Shown one piece after another: positions 18,484 to 26,808 of a stretch of 60,579 nt of DNA (positions are counted from its first letter, which is position 1; each line of letters starts with the position of its first letter). Made by a program: the position numbers and the translations under genes. The DNA lies in NCBI GenBank assembly GCA_025937785.1, contig JAICQQ010000026.1, positions 1-60,579 of the forward strand, read 5' to 3'. The stretch comes from Polyangiaceae bacterium (GTDB lineage Bacteria; Myxococcota_A; Polyangia; Polyangiales; Polyangiaceae). The notes under the pieces are model-generated. The model was not told the DNA's origin. It saw only the letters and a program-made list of their open reading frames with translations, and ran no database searches.

Positions 18484-19158
18484 TTACCGAACGTAGATGA
18501 CGTCGCCGTCGTAGAGCCTGAAGTTGACGGCGCTCTGATCGTTGTCGACTAGGTCATCGTAGCTGAATCGGATCCTCACCGGTGGATTCTGACGGAGAAC
18601 GAAGATCCCGTCCTTGTCCGCGTACTCCGAAAGGCCGCCGCCCGCTGCAAGCGCAGCGAGCAAGCCAGAGTTCCGCGGCAAGAGGACGTTACCGGTCGTA
18701 TCAAGCTCACCGATCACGGTGATCTTGATTTGCTCCTCCGCTTCCACCCTGACCGACACATTCGGGGCCTGAAGAAACTTCGACAGCCCCACCTGAAGCT
18801 CGTTCGCTAGTACATTGGGACTCTTACCGGCTGCCATGACCTCGCCGACCAATGGCAGGGTGATGTACCCGTCGCTGCGAACGCGCGCCGAACCCGAGAG
18901 CTTGTCATCGCCGTAGACGCTCACGGCGAGAATGTCGCCCGGAACGATCACGAACCCAGCCGGGCGCTGCTCGGACTGAACGTCGTTCACCCACACGTAA
19001 GGCGCTTCCGCGCAACCCGTGACGGCGAGCGCCGACGCGACAACACAGGTGGAGACGGCAAACGTCGATGTTAGCGCTTGCTGGACGAAGCGAGCCAGCA
19101 CGCGCCGGAGACGGGGCAGGTCGACCCGGAACCATACGCCATAGCTATGCCCGTGCAT
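18484..19158 (-). CDS. short OPX (Wza-like) polysaccharide export lipoprotein
   Basis: A 224-residue lipoprotein (lipobox AVTGC, Cys49). The Poly_export_PES domain (GFVIVPGDILAVSVYGDDKLSG to APNVSVRVEA) is followed by one SLBB domain (IKITVIGELDTTGNVLLP). It ends at VIYVR directly after the SLBB fold. It therefore lacks the C-terminal amphipathic helix by which E. coli Wza makes its own outer-membrane pore. This is the class of OPX proteins known to need a partner beta-barrel. ATG 19158 is chosen; the frame is open to 19428. It converges on the polymerase gene with 18 bases between. Confidence 0.85.
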   Translation of the reverse strand: MHGHSYGVWFRVDLPRLRRVLARFVQQALTSTFAVSTCVVASALAVTGCAEAPYVWVNDVQSEQRPAGFVIVPGDILAVSVYGDDKLSGSARVRSDGYITLPLVGEVMAAGKSPNVLANELQVGLSKFLQAPNVSVRVEAEEQIKITVIGELDTTGNVLLPRNSGLLAALAAGGGLSEYADKDGIFVLRQNPPVRIRFSYDDLVDNDQSAVNFRLYDGDVIYVR

Positions 19159-19370
19159 GAAGCTTCTTTTACGAGCGCTGGATTCGGCGGTCAACATAAA
19201 GGCGCGGGCCGCTGTCGGCATCCGCGCGAGGCACGAAAGTACTCGGTGAAATCCAAACCTCGTCAGAAGTCGACCGCGGAAGGCGATGAACGTGGCGTTC
19301 CGGTCCCTGCTCGCAATCTGGCCTCGCAGGCTGGCCGAGCCCTTGGCGAAAGACGGGCGCCGATTGAGGT

Positions 19371-19399
19371 TTGTCACCATCAAGGGCGCGGTGTATGCT
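19371..19399 (+). promoter_or_regulatory. sigma-70-type promoter of the GH44-like gene
   Basis: TTGTCA (19371-19376), a 17-base spacer and TATGCT (19394-19399) match the housekeeping consensus at 5/6 and 4/6 with ideal spacing. Transcription would start near 19406 and give a leader of about 77 bases before the ATG at 19483. It lies in the intergenic region divergent to the OPX gene. Confidence 0.5.
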
Positions 19400-19482
19400 G
19401 TTCGATCGTGGCCCAGGTTCGGCCGCACAACGTACTTCAGAACCCGTCGTGGGGCGGGTCATAACTCAGGGCCACTACTTTC

Positions 19483-21363
19483 ATGCGTACTAGAACTACT
19501 TTGATCCTGGGCGTCTTGGCAACCTGCGCAGTCGGGTGTGGGAGCGACGGGAAGGGAGGCAACTCCGGTTCGGACTCCGGCGGCTCCACTTCCGACGGTG
19601 GTAGCAGCAACGGCGGTTCCACCAGCGATGGGGGGGGTTCCGCTGGCACTGGCGGTTCCGCTGGATCAGGCGGTTCAGCAGGCACTGGTGGTTCAGCAGG
19701 CACTGGTGGTTCAGCAGGCACTGGTGGTTCAGCAGGCACTGGTGGTTCAGGCGGCGTCGCTGGCTCGACCAGCTCTGGAGGATCGGGCGGCGTCGCTGGC
19801 TCAGGAGGCTCAGGGGGTTCAGGGGGCTCAGGCCCGTGCGATCCCCCAACGGAGGGCAGCGCCGGGGCCGCTTCCTTCGAACTCGAGGTCACGGTCTCCC
19901 CCGGCGATAACCTTCGAGGCATCTCGCCGCTCATCTATGGCATGAACCGCAATGACACGGCGCAGGCGGTGGGAGCCAAGCTAGTGCGAGTCGGCGGCGA
20001 TGTGTCCAACGATGTCTCTGGCTACAACTGGGAGGTCAACGCGACGCACCTCGGAGACCATGGAGATTTCCACAACGCTCCATTCGGCTCGGGGGATCCT
20101 GGTGCAGCTGCCAACACGGTTCTCGACATTGCTGACGCCAATGGCGGCGGCGCCATGTTGGTCGTCCCCATCGGTGGCTGGGTCGCGGCAGATTCCATCG
20201 AAGACGACGTACGAGACACCCCGGACACCTTGAACGAACGTTTTCGGCTCAACGTGGCGGTGAAGGGGTCGAGCTTCGCTAACCCCCCCGATACATCGGA
20301 TGACACGGTGTATCAGGATGAGTTCGTTGATTCAGTGCGACTCGCGGCGGAGCCTAGCGGCACGCCGGTAGTCTTCGCGCTGGACAACCATGCGTCGCTC
20401 TGGAGCTACGAGTTCTCGCTGATTCACCCAGACAAGCCGGGCTACGACGACGTCGTCGAGCCCGGAATCGAGTTCGCAACCGCGATCAAGGATGCCTTCC
20501 CCGACGCGGAGGTTGCTGGTCCGGCGGAGTATGGCTGGCAGGGCTATATCGACCTGCAGGGCAGCGAGGACTACGAAACCGAAGGGGATTTCCTCGAGTA
20601 CTACCTCACCCGCATGGCAACGGCAGAAGCCGACTACGGTGCACGTTTGCTCGACTATCTCGACGTGCATTGGTGGCCCGAGGCCGGCGCGTGCCGCAAG
20701 CGCATCATCGTAGAGACCTCCGAGCCGGCTATCGCCGAGGCGCGCATGCAGGCGCCACGCTCGCTCTGGGATCCCACATACGTCGAAGACAGCTGGGTCG
20801 CCGCCCTGAGGCCCATCAACCTGATCTCGAAGATGAATGAACGCATCGACAACGCCTATCCAGGAACCAAGCTGGCCTTCAGCGCTTGGTACTATGGTGG
20901 TGGCTCCGACATCAGTGGAGCCATTGCCGCAGCCGACGTTCTGGGCATTTTTGGGCGAGAAGGTATCGGCCTGGCCTCGGTCTCACTACCGGACGAGGCT
21001 CCCTACGTCACCGCCGCGTTCCAAGCCTTCCTGAACTACGATGGCGCAGGGGCTCACTTCGGAGATACGTCCGTGGCATCGACTACGGACGACCTGGAGG
21101 GCGCGTCCGCGTACGCCAGTATCGAATCGGGTGCGCCAACTCAGCTAGTCATCGTGCTCATGAACAAGCGCAACGCGATCCGCCCGACCACGATCAATAT
21201 CGATAGTGCGACGAGCTATGGCACGAGTCTCGTCTACGAGCTGACCGACGAAGGCCCGACCGTAGTGGCTGTTGACTCCCTATCGGCCACTTCGGACAAC
21301 ACCTTCAGTTACGAGATGCCGCCGATCTCGATCGCGGTCATCGTTCCGCAGCTCGCACCATAA
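19483..21363 (+). CDS. GH44-like lipoprotein lacking catalytic glutamates
   Basis: A 626-residue secreted protein: lipobox AVGC (Cys19), a Gly/Ser/Thr linker to about residue 118, then a GH44 fold. Recognisable GH44 marks are ISPLIYGMN, YNWEVN, LDVHWWPEA, RSLWDPTYVEDSW and ISGAIAAADVLGIFGREG. In GH44 enzymes the acid/base lies in LDNEP-x-LW and the nucleophile in TEY-x-YGG. Here these read LDNHASLW (His303) and SAWYYGG (Ala468), so both glutamates are gone. Each change needs at least two base substitutions, so a single read error cannot explain it. It is predicted to be a non-hydrolytic glucan or mannan binder. A clear promoter precedes it and a hairpin follows. Confidence 0.8.
   Translation: MRTRTTLILGVLATCAVGCGSDGKGGNSGSDSGGSTSDGGSSNGGSTSDGGGSAGTGGSAGSGGSAGTGGSAGTGGSAGTGGSAGTGGSGGVAGSTSSGGSGGVAGSGGSGGSGGSGPCDPPTEGSAGAASFELEVTVSPGDNLRGISPLIYGMNRNDTAQAVGAKLVRVGGDVSNDVSGYNWEVNATHLGDHGDFHNAPFGSGDPGAAANTVLDIADANGGGAMLVVPIGGWVAADSIEDDVRDTPDTLNERFRLNVAVKGSSFANPPDTSDDTVYQDEFVDSVRLAAEPSGTPVVFALDNHASLWSYEFSLIHPDKPGYDDVVEPGIEFATAIKDAFPDAEVAGPAEYGWQGYIDLQGSEDYETEGDFLEYYLTRMATAEADYGARLLDYLDVHWWPEAGACRKRIIVETSEPAIAEARMQAPRSLWDPTYVEDSWVAALRPINLISKMNERIDNAYPGTKLAFSAWYYGGGSDISGAIAAADVLGIFGREGIGLASVSLPDEAPYVTAAFQAFLNYDGAGAHFGDTSVASTTDDLEGASAYASIESGAPTQLVIVLMNKRNAIRPTTINIDSATSYGTSLVYELTDEGPTVVAVDSLSATSDNTFSYEMPPISIAVIVPQLAP
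19672..19743 (+). repeat. four perfect 18-bp tandem repeats in coding linker
   Basis: The unit GGTTCAGCAGGCACTGGT is repeated four times without a mismatch inside the GH44-like gene and encodes GSAGTG. Degenerate relatives flank it. Unit length is a multiple of three, so copy-number change would lengthen or shorten the surface linker without breaking the frame. Confidence 0.9.
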
Positions 21364-21386
21364 GCGGTCGGCCAACACAAAACCTC

Positions 21387-21420
21387 CTGGCGGCCCGGCT
21401 CACTCACCCCTGGCCGCCAG
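21387..21420. terminator. hairpin after the GH44-like gene
   Basis: CTGGCGGCC (21387-21395) pairs perfectly with GGCCGCCAG (21412-21420) around a 16-base loop, followed by AAATTCTT. It lies 23 bases after the stop codon and 74 bases before the UDP-glucose dehydrogenase start. It probably separates the two transcripts. The U-run is short. Confidence 0.5.
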
Positions 21421-21493
21421 AAATTCTTCGGTTTCCCCTGACTGCGCGAACCGGTGCTGGACGCCGCGGCGGATTCTGGTAAACGAGGAGATT

Positions 21494-22828
21494 GTGAAAA
21501 TCGCAGTCATTGGTTCGGGGTACGTTGGGTTGGTCGCCGGCGCGTGTTTTGCCGACTCGGGCGTGAACGTCGTCTGCGTGGACGTCGACGAAAAGAAACT
21601 CGAGCGGCTCAGACAAGGCGATGTGCCGTTCTTCGAACCAAACCTGGCGGGGATCGTAAAGCGCAATTGGCCCGACCGCCTTCAGTTCAGTTCCAACCTA
21701 GCGGAGTCCATCAAGGGCTGCGCAGCTGTCTTCGTCGCCGTCGGTACTCCGCCCAACGAAGACGGATCGGCGGATCTGAGTTACGTGCTCAAGGTTGCCG
21801 AAGACGTCGCCAAGACGACTGAGCACGACGTGCTTCTCGTATTGAAGAGCACGGTTCCAGTCGGAACCAATGCGCGCGTTCGGCAGGTCGTCGAAAAGCA
21901 CACCACTCACAAGGTGAGCGTGGTCAGCAATCCCGAATTCTTGAAAGAGGGCGACGCGGTCAACGACTTCATGAAACCCGATCGGGTCGTGGTGGGTACG
22001 GACGACGATGCCGCCTTCGAAGTGATGCGGCGACTCTACCTCCCGTACAATCGCCAACGTGGCCGTATTCAGCGCACGAGCCCGAAGACGGCTGAAATCG
22101 TGAAGTATGCTGCCAACGCGCTGCTGGCCACCAAGATCTCCTTCATGAACGAGATCGCGCGGCTGTGCGACGCAACTGGGGGCGACGTCGAGGACGTTCG
22201 CATTGCACTCGGCACCGATTCTCGCATCGGAATGCAGTTCTTGTATCCGGGGCTCGGATTCGGCGGCAGCTGTTTCCCCAAAGACCTGCGCGCCTTGGTG
22301 AACACCGGCAACGAACTCGGAGTCGCCTTGCGAGTCGCCGAGGCTGCTGTTGCTGCCAACTCCATCCCGGTCAAAGCACTGGTTGCGAATATGGAGAACG
22401 ACCTCGGCGGACTCGACGGCAAAACCGTTGCCGTCTGGGGCCTAGCGTTCAAGCCGGCCACCGACGACGTTCGTGAAGCACCCGCGCTGCGCTTGATTGG
22501 CGAACTGAAGCAGCGCGGCGCCACGGTTCGCGCCACCGATCCGGAAGCCATGGAAACAGCCAAGCAGCGCCTGGAAGCCATGGGCGCCTTCGGCGTCGTG
22601 TCCTTGGTGAAAAACGAGTACGACGCCTGTGAAGGCGCTGATTGCTTGGTGATTGCTACCGAATGGAACGAGTACCGCTCGCCAGATCTGGCGCGTGTCG
22701 CGCAGCTGATGCGCGGCGACTGGGTGTTCGACGGGCGCAACATCTTGGTTCCCGAATCCGTGGTGGATGCTGGGCTTCACTATCGCGGCATGGGGCGGCC
22801 GGCCATGCACCCCCGCTCGAAGCGTTAG
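21494..22828 (+). CDS. ugd: UDP-glucose 6-dehydrogenase
   Basis: A 444-residue enzyme that oxidises UDP-glucose to UDP-glucuronate with two NAD. The Rossmann motif is KIAVIGSGYVGLVAGACFA at the N-terminus. NPEFLKEGDAVNDF and the catalytic Cys260 in GFGGSCFPKD are intact. The C-terminal UDP-binding domain has WGLAFKPATDDVREAP. GTG 21494 with AGGAG four bases upstream gives the normal family start. The product feeds the UXS enzyme at 9715, so together they make UDP-xylose; UDP-glucuronate itself may also be a donor. The gene is likely monocistronic. Confidence 0.95.
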   Translation: MKIAVIGSGYVGLVAGACFADSGVNVVCVDVDEKKLERLRQGDVPFFEPNLAGIVKRNWPDRLQFSSNLAESIKGCAAVFVAVGTPPNEDGSADLSYVLKVAEDVAKTTEHDVLLVLKSTVPVGTNARVRQVVEKHTTHKVSVVSNPEFLKEGDAVNDFMKPDRVVVGTDDDAAFEVMRRLYLPYNRQRGRIQRTSPKTAEIVKYAANALLATKISFMNEIARLCDATGGDVEDVRIALGTDSRIGMQFLYPGLGFGGSCFPKDLRALVNTGNELGVALRVAEAAVAANSIPVKALVANMENDLGGLDGKTVAVWGLAFKPATDDVREAPALRLIGELKQRGATVRATDPEAMETAKQRLEAMGAFGVVSLVKNEYDACEGADCLVIATEWNEYRSPDLARVAQLMRGDWVFDGRNILVPESVVDAGLHYRGMGRPAMHPRSKR

Positions 22829-22860
22829 TGGGGTGGCTCACTAGCCGCTGAGTTCGGCAT

Positions 22861-24207
22861 TCACAGCTTGATCGGCTGCATCGTATAGGTGAGCCCAGCG
22901 AATACCGTGTACTGTGTTGGGGCTTCAGGACGTTCGCTGAAGTCGAGGGGCGTTTCGGATGAGCTGGTGGACCCGCCCAGTCGCAGGTAGAGCTGCTGTG
23001 TGACTTCGTAGAATGCGGTGAGCGACGCACCAAAGCTCGCCAAAGGGGCATCACCGTCGGGATCGGCCGATTGGGCGCCAGTCGCCGCCAACGTCACCGT
23101 CAGGCGGTGCTCGGTGCGAGACAGACCCGCTCCCGCGAAGAAGCGTGGGTCCACGATGCCGGTGAACCTGTCCACCACCGGTGCACTTCCGAAGCTGCCA
23201 TACAGCCTGTAGCGGGCGCCAGCGTGGCCCCAGTTGTACTCGACGCCAGCCGTACCCGAGGGTCCAACATCTGCCGTGATCACCTCGATCGTCTGCTCGC
23301 CACGGTCGGTCCTCGCGTACGTGGCTCCGACACCGAACGTCGTGGTGAACTGGCGGAACCACTCCCTGGTCCAGTCCTCGCGCAACTGTACGATGGCGGA
23401 ACGAACCTTGAGGTCGTCGTGCGGTTCAGTGTAGTAGAGATCTCCAGTGAGCGACGTGGTCAACGTGTCGCGTCGCGTGACGTCGTATCCGACTCCGACC
23501 CCAGAAGTGAGGCTGCGCTGGAGCGGATAGAACGGACGCGACGCCTCGTCCATCGGGACACTGATCGAGTACGCGACGTATTCGCTCAGGTTGAGTCGTG
23601 GCGCCAGGCGGTGGCCGAGCCCAAGCGTCGAAGTGGATGACCCGAGTGTGACGACGACGTCTTCTGCACCTTGCTGCCCAACGGGGGTGTCCCCCGGCTC
23701 GCCTGGAATCGGCGCCCCGGGGTCGGGTTCCGAAGGGGTGCCAGACGGAGCGTCGGCGACGGGCGCCACGTCGAAGCGGTAGTTTCGCGCACCATAGGTG
23801 AACTGTTCGCTCAATGTGAGCGAGGTTCTACGAAACCGCAGCGTCGCACTGGCGCTCAAGTTGTGATAGATCGCCCACTCTTGACCGAAGGTCTGCTCGC
23901 CCGTTTCCTCATCGACGGTGCTTTCCTCGCCAATGTAGAGCAGGCTGAAGTTCGGCGCATATCGCAGCGTATAAGCAGCACGATGCGTGTAGAGATTGAG
24001 CGTCGCGCTAGGGGTCGTCGAAGCGTCCCAGTGAGTTTCATCGTCGACTTGGTCGAACCTCACCGTCGTGTCCGACGTGTCGGCCAGGGTCAGCGTTGCG
24101 GCCTGGGCGAAGACAGGGACGAAGCCGAACATTCCGCTAGCCTTCGAGCCCCAGACGCGCGGAGCGGCGCGCTGGAATTCTCGTCGCGCGTTGTTTGCGC
24201 GGGGCAC
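22861..24207 (-). CDS. outer-membrane beta-barrel protein, possible OPX partner
   Basis: About 448 residues from GTG 24207. A short signal peptide ends at VFAQA. The remainder alternates polar and hydrophobic residues in many strands (for example RAAYTLRYAPNFSLLYIG, ASATLRFRRTSLTLSEQFTYG) with acidic, Pro-rich loops near residue 155-175. It closes with a strand, YTVFAGLTYTM. This is the pattern of a large outer-membrane barrel. In Myxococcus xanthus, short OPX proteins work with separate Wzp barrels. Position in this locus suggests the same role beside the OPX at 18484. No close family signature was recognised, so the role is inferred. Confidence 0.65.
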   Translation of the reverse strand: MPRANNARREFQRAAPRVWGSKASGMFGFVPVFAQAATLTLADTSDTTVRFDQVDDETHWDASTTPSATLNLYTHRAAYTLRYAPNFSLLYIGEESTVDEETGEQTFGQEWAIYHNLSASATLRFRRTSLTLSEQFTYGARNYRFDVAPVADAPSGTPSEPDPGAPIPGEPGDTPVGQQGAEDVVVTLGSSTSTLGLGHRLAPRLNLSEYVAYSISVPMDEASRPFYPLQRSLTSGVGVGYDVTRRDTLTTSLTGDLYYTEPHDDLKVRSAIVQLREDWTREWFRQFTTTFGVGATYARTDRGEQTIEVITADVGPSGTAGVEYNWGHAGARYRLYGSFGSAPVVDRFTGIVDPRFFAGAGLSRTEHRLTVTLAATGAQSADPDGDAPLASFGASLTAFYEVTQQLYLRLGGSTSSSETPLDFSERPEAPTQYTVFAGLTYTMQPIKL

Positions 24208-24362
24208 GCTCCGCCGGGGCGATGGATAAGATCAACACCGAATTCGACCACGAAACACTGTTCGGAAGCAACGGTAGGCTGGCTCGGCTCGAGACCGCGC
24301 AGACACCGCAAACGCGGCGCCCGCTGGTCGCGCGACCGGAGAAGCGGTCGCGCACGAGCGCC

Positions 24363-25136
24363 TCAGACCGAGCTCTGCGACGATTGTTTCGACTTCCAAT
24401 CGGCGTAGAGCAGCGCGGGGAGGTAGCAGGCGTCCTTCGCATACCGCGGAACCAACCGTCGCGGTTCGGATAGCGCGCGATACAGCCATTCCGTGCCCGT
24501 CCGCTGCATCCACACCGGCGCTCGGCGGCGATGCTCGGCAAAGAAGTCGATAGTTGCCCCCGCGCAGATGGCCACGCCGCATTCGATCTGAGCTGCATGT
24601 CGATAGACCCACTTCTCTTGCTTTGGAGCACCCAACCCGATGATGAGAAGGTGGCAAATACTCTCGTTGATGCGCCCCACTATGCTTTGGTTCTCGGCTT
24701 CCTGGTGCTCGAATCCGAGTTCTGGAGCGTACGTCCCCACGACGCGAACGTTTGGATACGTGGCATGTATTTTCGATGCAGCCCGTTCCGCAACGCCAGG
24801 CGCTGCGCCAAGCAGGAACACGCGGAGCTCATGCTCCCTCGGTCTTGCGAAGAGCGCCGGGATCAGATCGCTTCCGGCGACCCGTTCGGGTAGGCCTTGA
24901 CGGGTGAGTCGACTCGCCCAAACCATTGGCATGCCATCGGCGATGACCAAGTTCGCGGTAGTGTACAGGCTCTTGAGTTCGGGGTTTTCTCTGAGCAACA
25001 CCGCATGATCCACGTTTGGCGTCACGACGTATCGGCAAGGTCGCTGCGGCGTGCGACACCACTCGTCGGCCCGTTCAACGGCGTCAGACAACGTCACGAT
25101 GTCGACATCGACACCGAGTAGCTGGATGCGTTTCAT
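24363..25136 (-). CDS. WecG/TagA/CpsF family glycosyltransferase (GT26)
   Basis: A 257-residue membrane-associated enzyme of the family that adds ManNAc, ManNAcA or a similar sugar to an undecaprenyl-PP-linked sugar. Signatures are VVTPNVDHAVLLRENPELK, ANLVIADGMPMVW with the catalytic Asp, and LLIIGLGAPKQEKWVYRHA. ATG 25136 (MKRIQLLGVDVD) is chosen over an in-frame start 33 bases upstream. It is co-oriented with the beta-barrel gene, 155 bases upstream of it. It is a good candidate for the second sugar of the repeat unit; the donor cannot be read from sequence. Confidence 0.87.
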   Translation of the reverse strand: MKRIQLLGVDVDIVTLSDAVERADEWCRTPQRPCRYVVTPNVDHAVLLRENPELKSLYTTANLVIADGMPMVWASRLTRQGLPERVAGSDLIPALFARPREHELRVFLLGAAPGVAERAASKIHATYPNVRVVGTYAPELGFEHQEAENQSIVGRINESICHLLIIGLGAPKQEKWVYRHAAQIECGVAICAGATIDFFAEHRRRAPVWMQRTGTEWLYRALSEPRRLVPRYAKDACYLPALLYADWKSKQSSQSSV

Positions 25137-25365
25137 GAACCCGGACCATAACACGCTGCCTGCCTTCATCTACAGCCGGGCGTCTGCATCGAGAACCACG
25201 TCGGACAATAGCGTGCCCGCAGCCGTTTGGTTTGCACGTCGCTCCCCTCGTCAGGGCGGTCCGAACCTGGGGGCGCAAGGTCGCGAGAACTCAGGCTTTG
25301 AAGTGAGCCGCCCGGATAGGCGGCGTGGCCAACCGGCCAGTGGCGTGGTAGTGTACCACGATCTT

Positions 25366-26502
25366 ATGCTGCGCCTCATCTCGACACTGCTCTTCACCTG
25401 CGGCTTGATCGGGTGCAGTTACGAGATCTACAAGAGGGACACCGGGCGCGACGAAGAAAGCGCCCCGGCCGACGGGGGCGACGGCGGGAGCGACGGATTC
25501 GGCGGCCAGCCAAGTACTAGCGTGACTAGTGGAAGCTCGGGTGGTGCTGATCCTACCGGCGAATGGACGAGCGCGGTTGGGAGCCTGCTCGGCCGCAGCG
25601 TTCCCTGCGCGTTCGCAGTGCTCTCACCGACTCCCGACGGCGAGTCCCTGCTCGCCGGAATCGAAGGCGACGCAGTCTGGAAGCGCGATCTGACTGGGGA
25701 TGCCTGGGAAGGCTTGGGCCTGAGCGGCCTTTCCGATCGAATAGAGGCAATCCCTGCTTCGTTCATCTATGATCCCGATGACGAGGACACCTTCTGGATA
25801 TCGAGCATCTACGGATGGGGCTTGTATAGGACCACGAACGCTGGCGAGACCTTCGAAAGAGTTGGAGAACTACGCCACAGTGATCACGCCAGCTTTGACT
25901 TCGACGATCCCGAGCGCAAGACGATCGTCGCTGGTGGACACGAGAGGCGTAAGATACTCAGTCTCTCGCGAGACGGCGGAGCTACCTGGCAAAGTATCGG
26001 CGAAAACTTGCCGGAAGAGTGCGGGTGGTCCAGCGCCCCTCACGTGATCGATCGCGATACCTTCTTGCTGGGATGCACCGACGGCATCGCGCGCACCACG
26101 AACGGCGGTAAGGACTGGGAGTATGTGAGCGACGTTGGCGGCACAGCGCCGCCACTCGTCGCGACCGATGGGTCGATCTACTGGGCGGCCATGCAGGGAA
26201 TTGCGCGCAGCACCGATCAAGGTGAGTCTTGGGAACTATTGGCAGGGGAAACCCCCTTCTGGCCACGCACCCCCCTCGAACTCCCCGATGGACGTTTGGC
26301 TGCGTCAGGTCGCAATGCCGTCTTGATTTCGGACGACCATGGCGAAACGTGGGAAACCCTCAGCGCGAGGTTTCCGTTTACCCCCCGCGGCATCGTGTAC
26401 TCGGCAACGGCAAAGGCATTCTTCGTGTGGCGCCTCGCCTGTGAGGACGCCATCGGTACCGACGAGATTTTGCAATACACATTCGACTACGAAGCCGAGT
26501 AA
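25366..26502 (+). CDS. beta-propeller (BNR-type) lipoprotein 1
   Basis: A 378-residue lipoprotein (lipobox GLIGC, Cys17) with a Gly/Ser/Asp-rich linker and then repeated propeller blades. Blades carry the Asp-box-like pattern S-x-D-x-G-x-[TS]-W: SRDGGATWQSIG, TTNGGKDWEYV, STDQGESWELL, SDDHGETWETL. Sialidase-like and Vps10-like propellers share this motif; no sialidase arginine triad or GH74 catalytic Asp pair is evident. It is a close paralogue of the gene at 32081. A sugar-binding or processing role at the cell surface is inferred from context. ATG 25366 begins a proper signal peptide. Confidence 0.75.
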   Translation: MLRLISTLLFTCGLIGCSYEIYKRDTGRDEESAPADGGDGGSDGFGGQPSTSVTSGSSGGADPTGEWTSAVGSLLGRSVPCAFAVLSPTPDGESLLAGIEGDAVWKRDLTGDAWEGLGLSGLSDRIEAIPASFIYDPDDEDTFWISSIYGWGLYRTTNAGETFERVGELRHSDHASFDFDDPERKTIVAGGHERRKILSLSRDGGATWQSIGENLPEECGWSSAPHVIDRDTFLLGCTDGIARTTNGGKDWEYVSDVGGTAPPLVATDGSIYWAAMQGIARSTDQGESWELLAGETPFWPRTPLELPDGRLAASGRNAVLISDDHGETWETLSARFPFTPRGIVYSATAKAFFVWRLACEDAIGTDEILQYTFDYEAE

Positions 26503-26808
26503 TCCCGCGTTCCGGACCGCAATACCCGACGACGGATGCCAACGTGAGTCAAGTATGCTCGCCGACGATCCCGTGCATTAAGTGGTGTATTCCGCCATTG
26601 GACCGCTGGCCTCTGGCGGTTCGTCCTCGACCGTCGTTGATGCGATCACAAGTGTTTCATTCAGCGAAACCCAGCGCGACTACCCCGTGGCAATTGACAG
26701 AAGTTACCAGTTCGTTTAACCGGGTAGCGTTGCCCTCGGGTAGTTTCGTCTTTTCAGGCAAGCGTCGAACACCGGTGCAGGCCTTGGTTGAATGGAGCGC
26801 TTCGTAGA
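26503..26808. promoter_or_regulatory. intergenic region with candidate promoter
   Basis: A 306-base region between propeller lipoprotein 1 and a GT4 gene, with no coding sequence seen. TTGACA (26694-26699), a 17-base spacer and TAACCG (26717-26722) form a possible sigma-70 promoter for the GT4 gene. The -35 is perfect and the -10 is weak. Confidence 0.35.

Noticed and set aside
25366..26502. Propeller lipoproteins as sialidases or GH74 xyloglucanases
   Set aside because: Asp-box motifs are present, but neither the Arg triad of sialidases nor a GH74 Asp pair in its sequence context could be identified.
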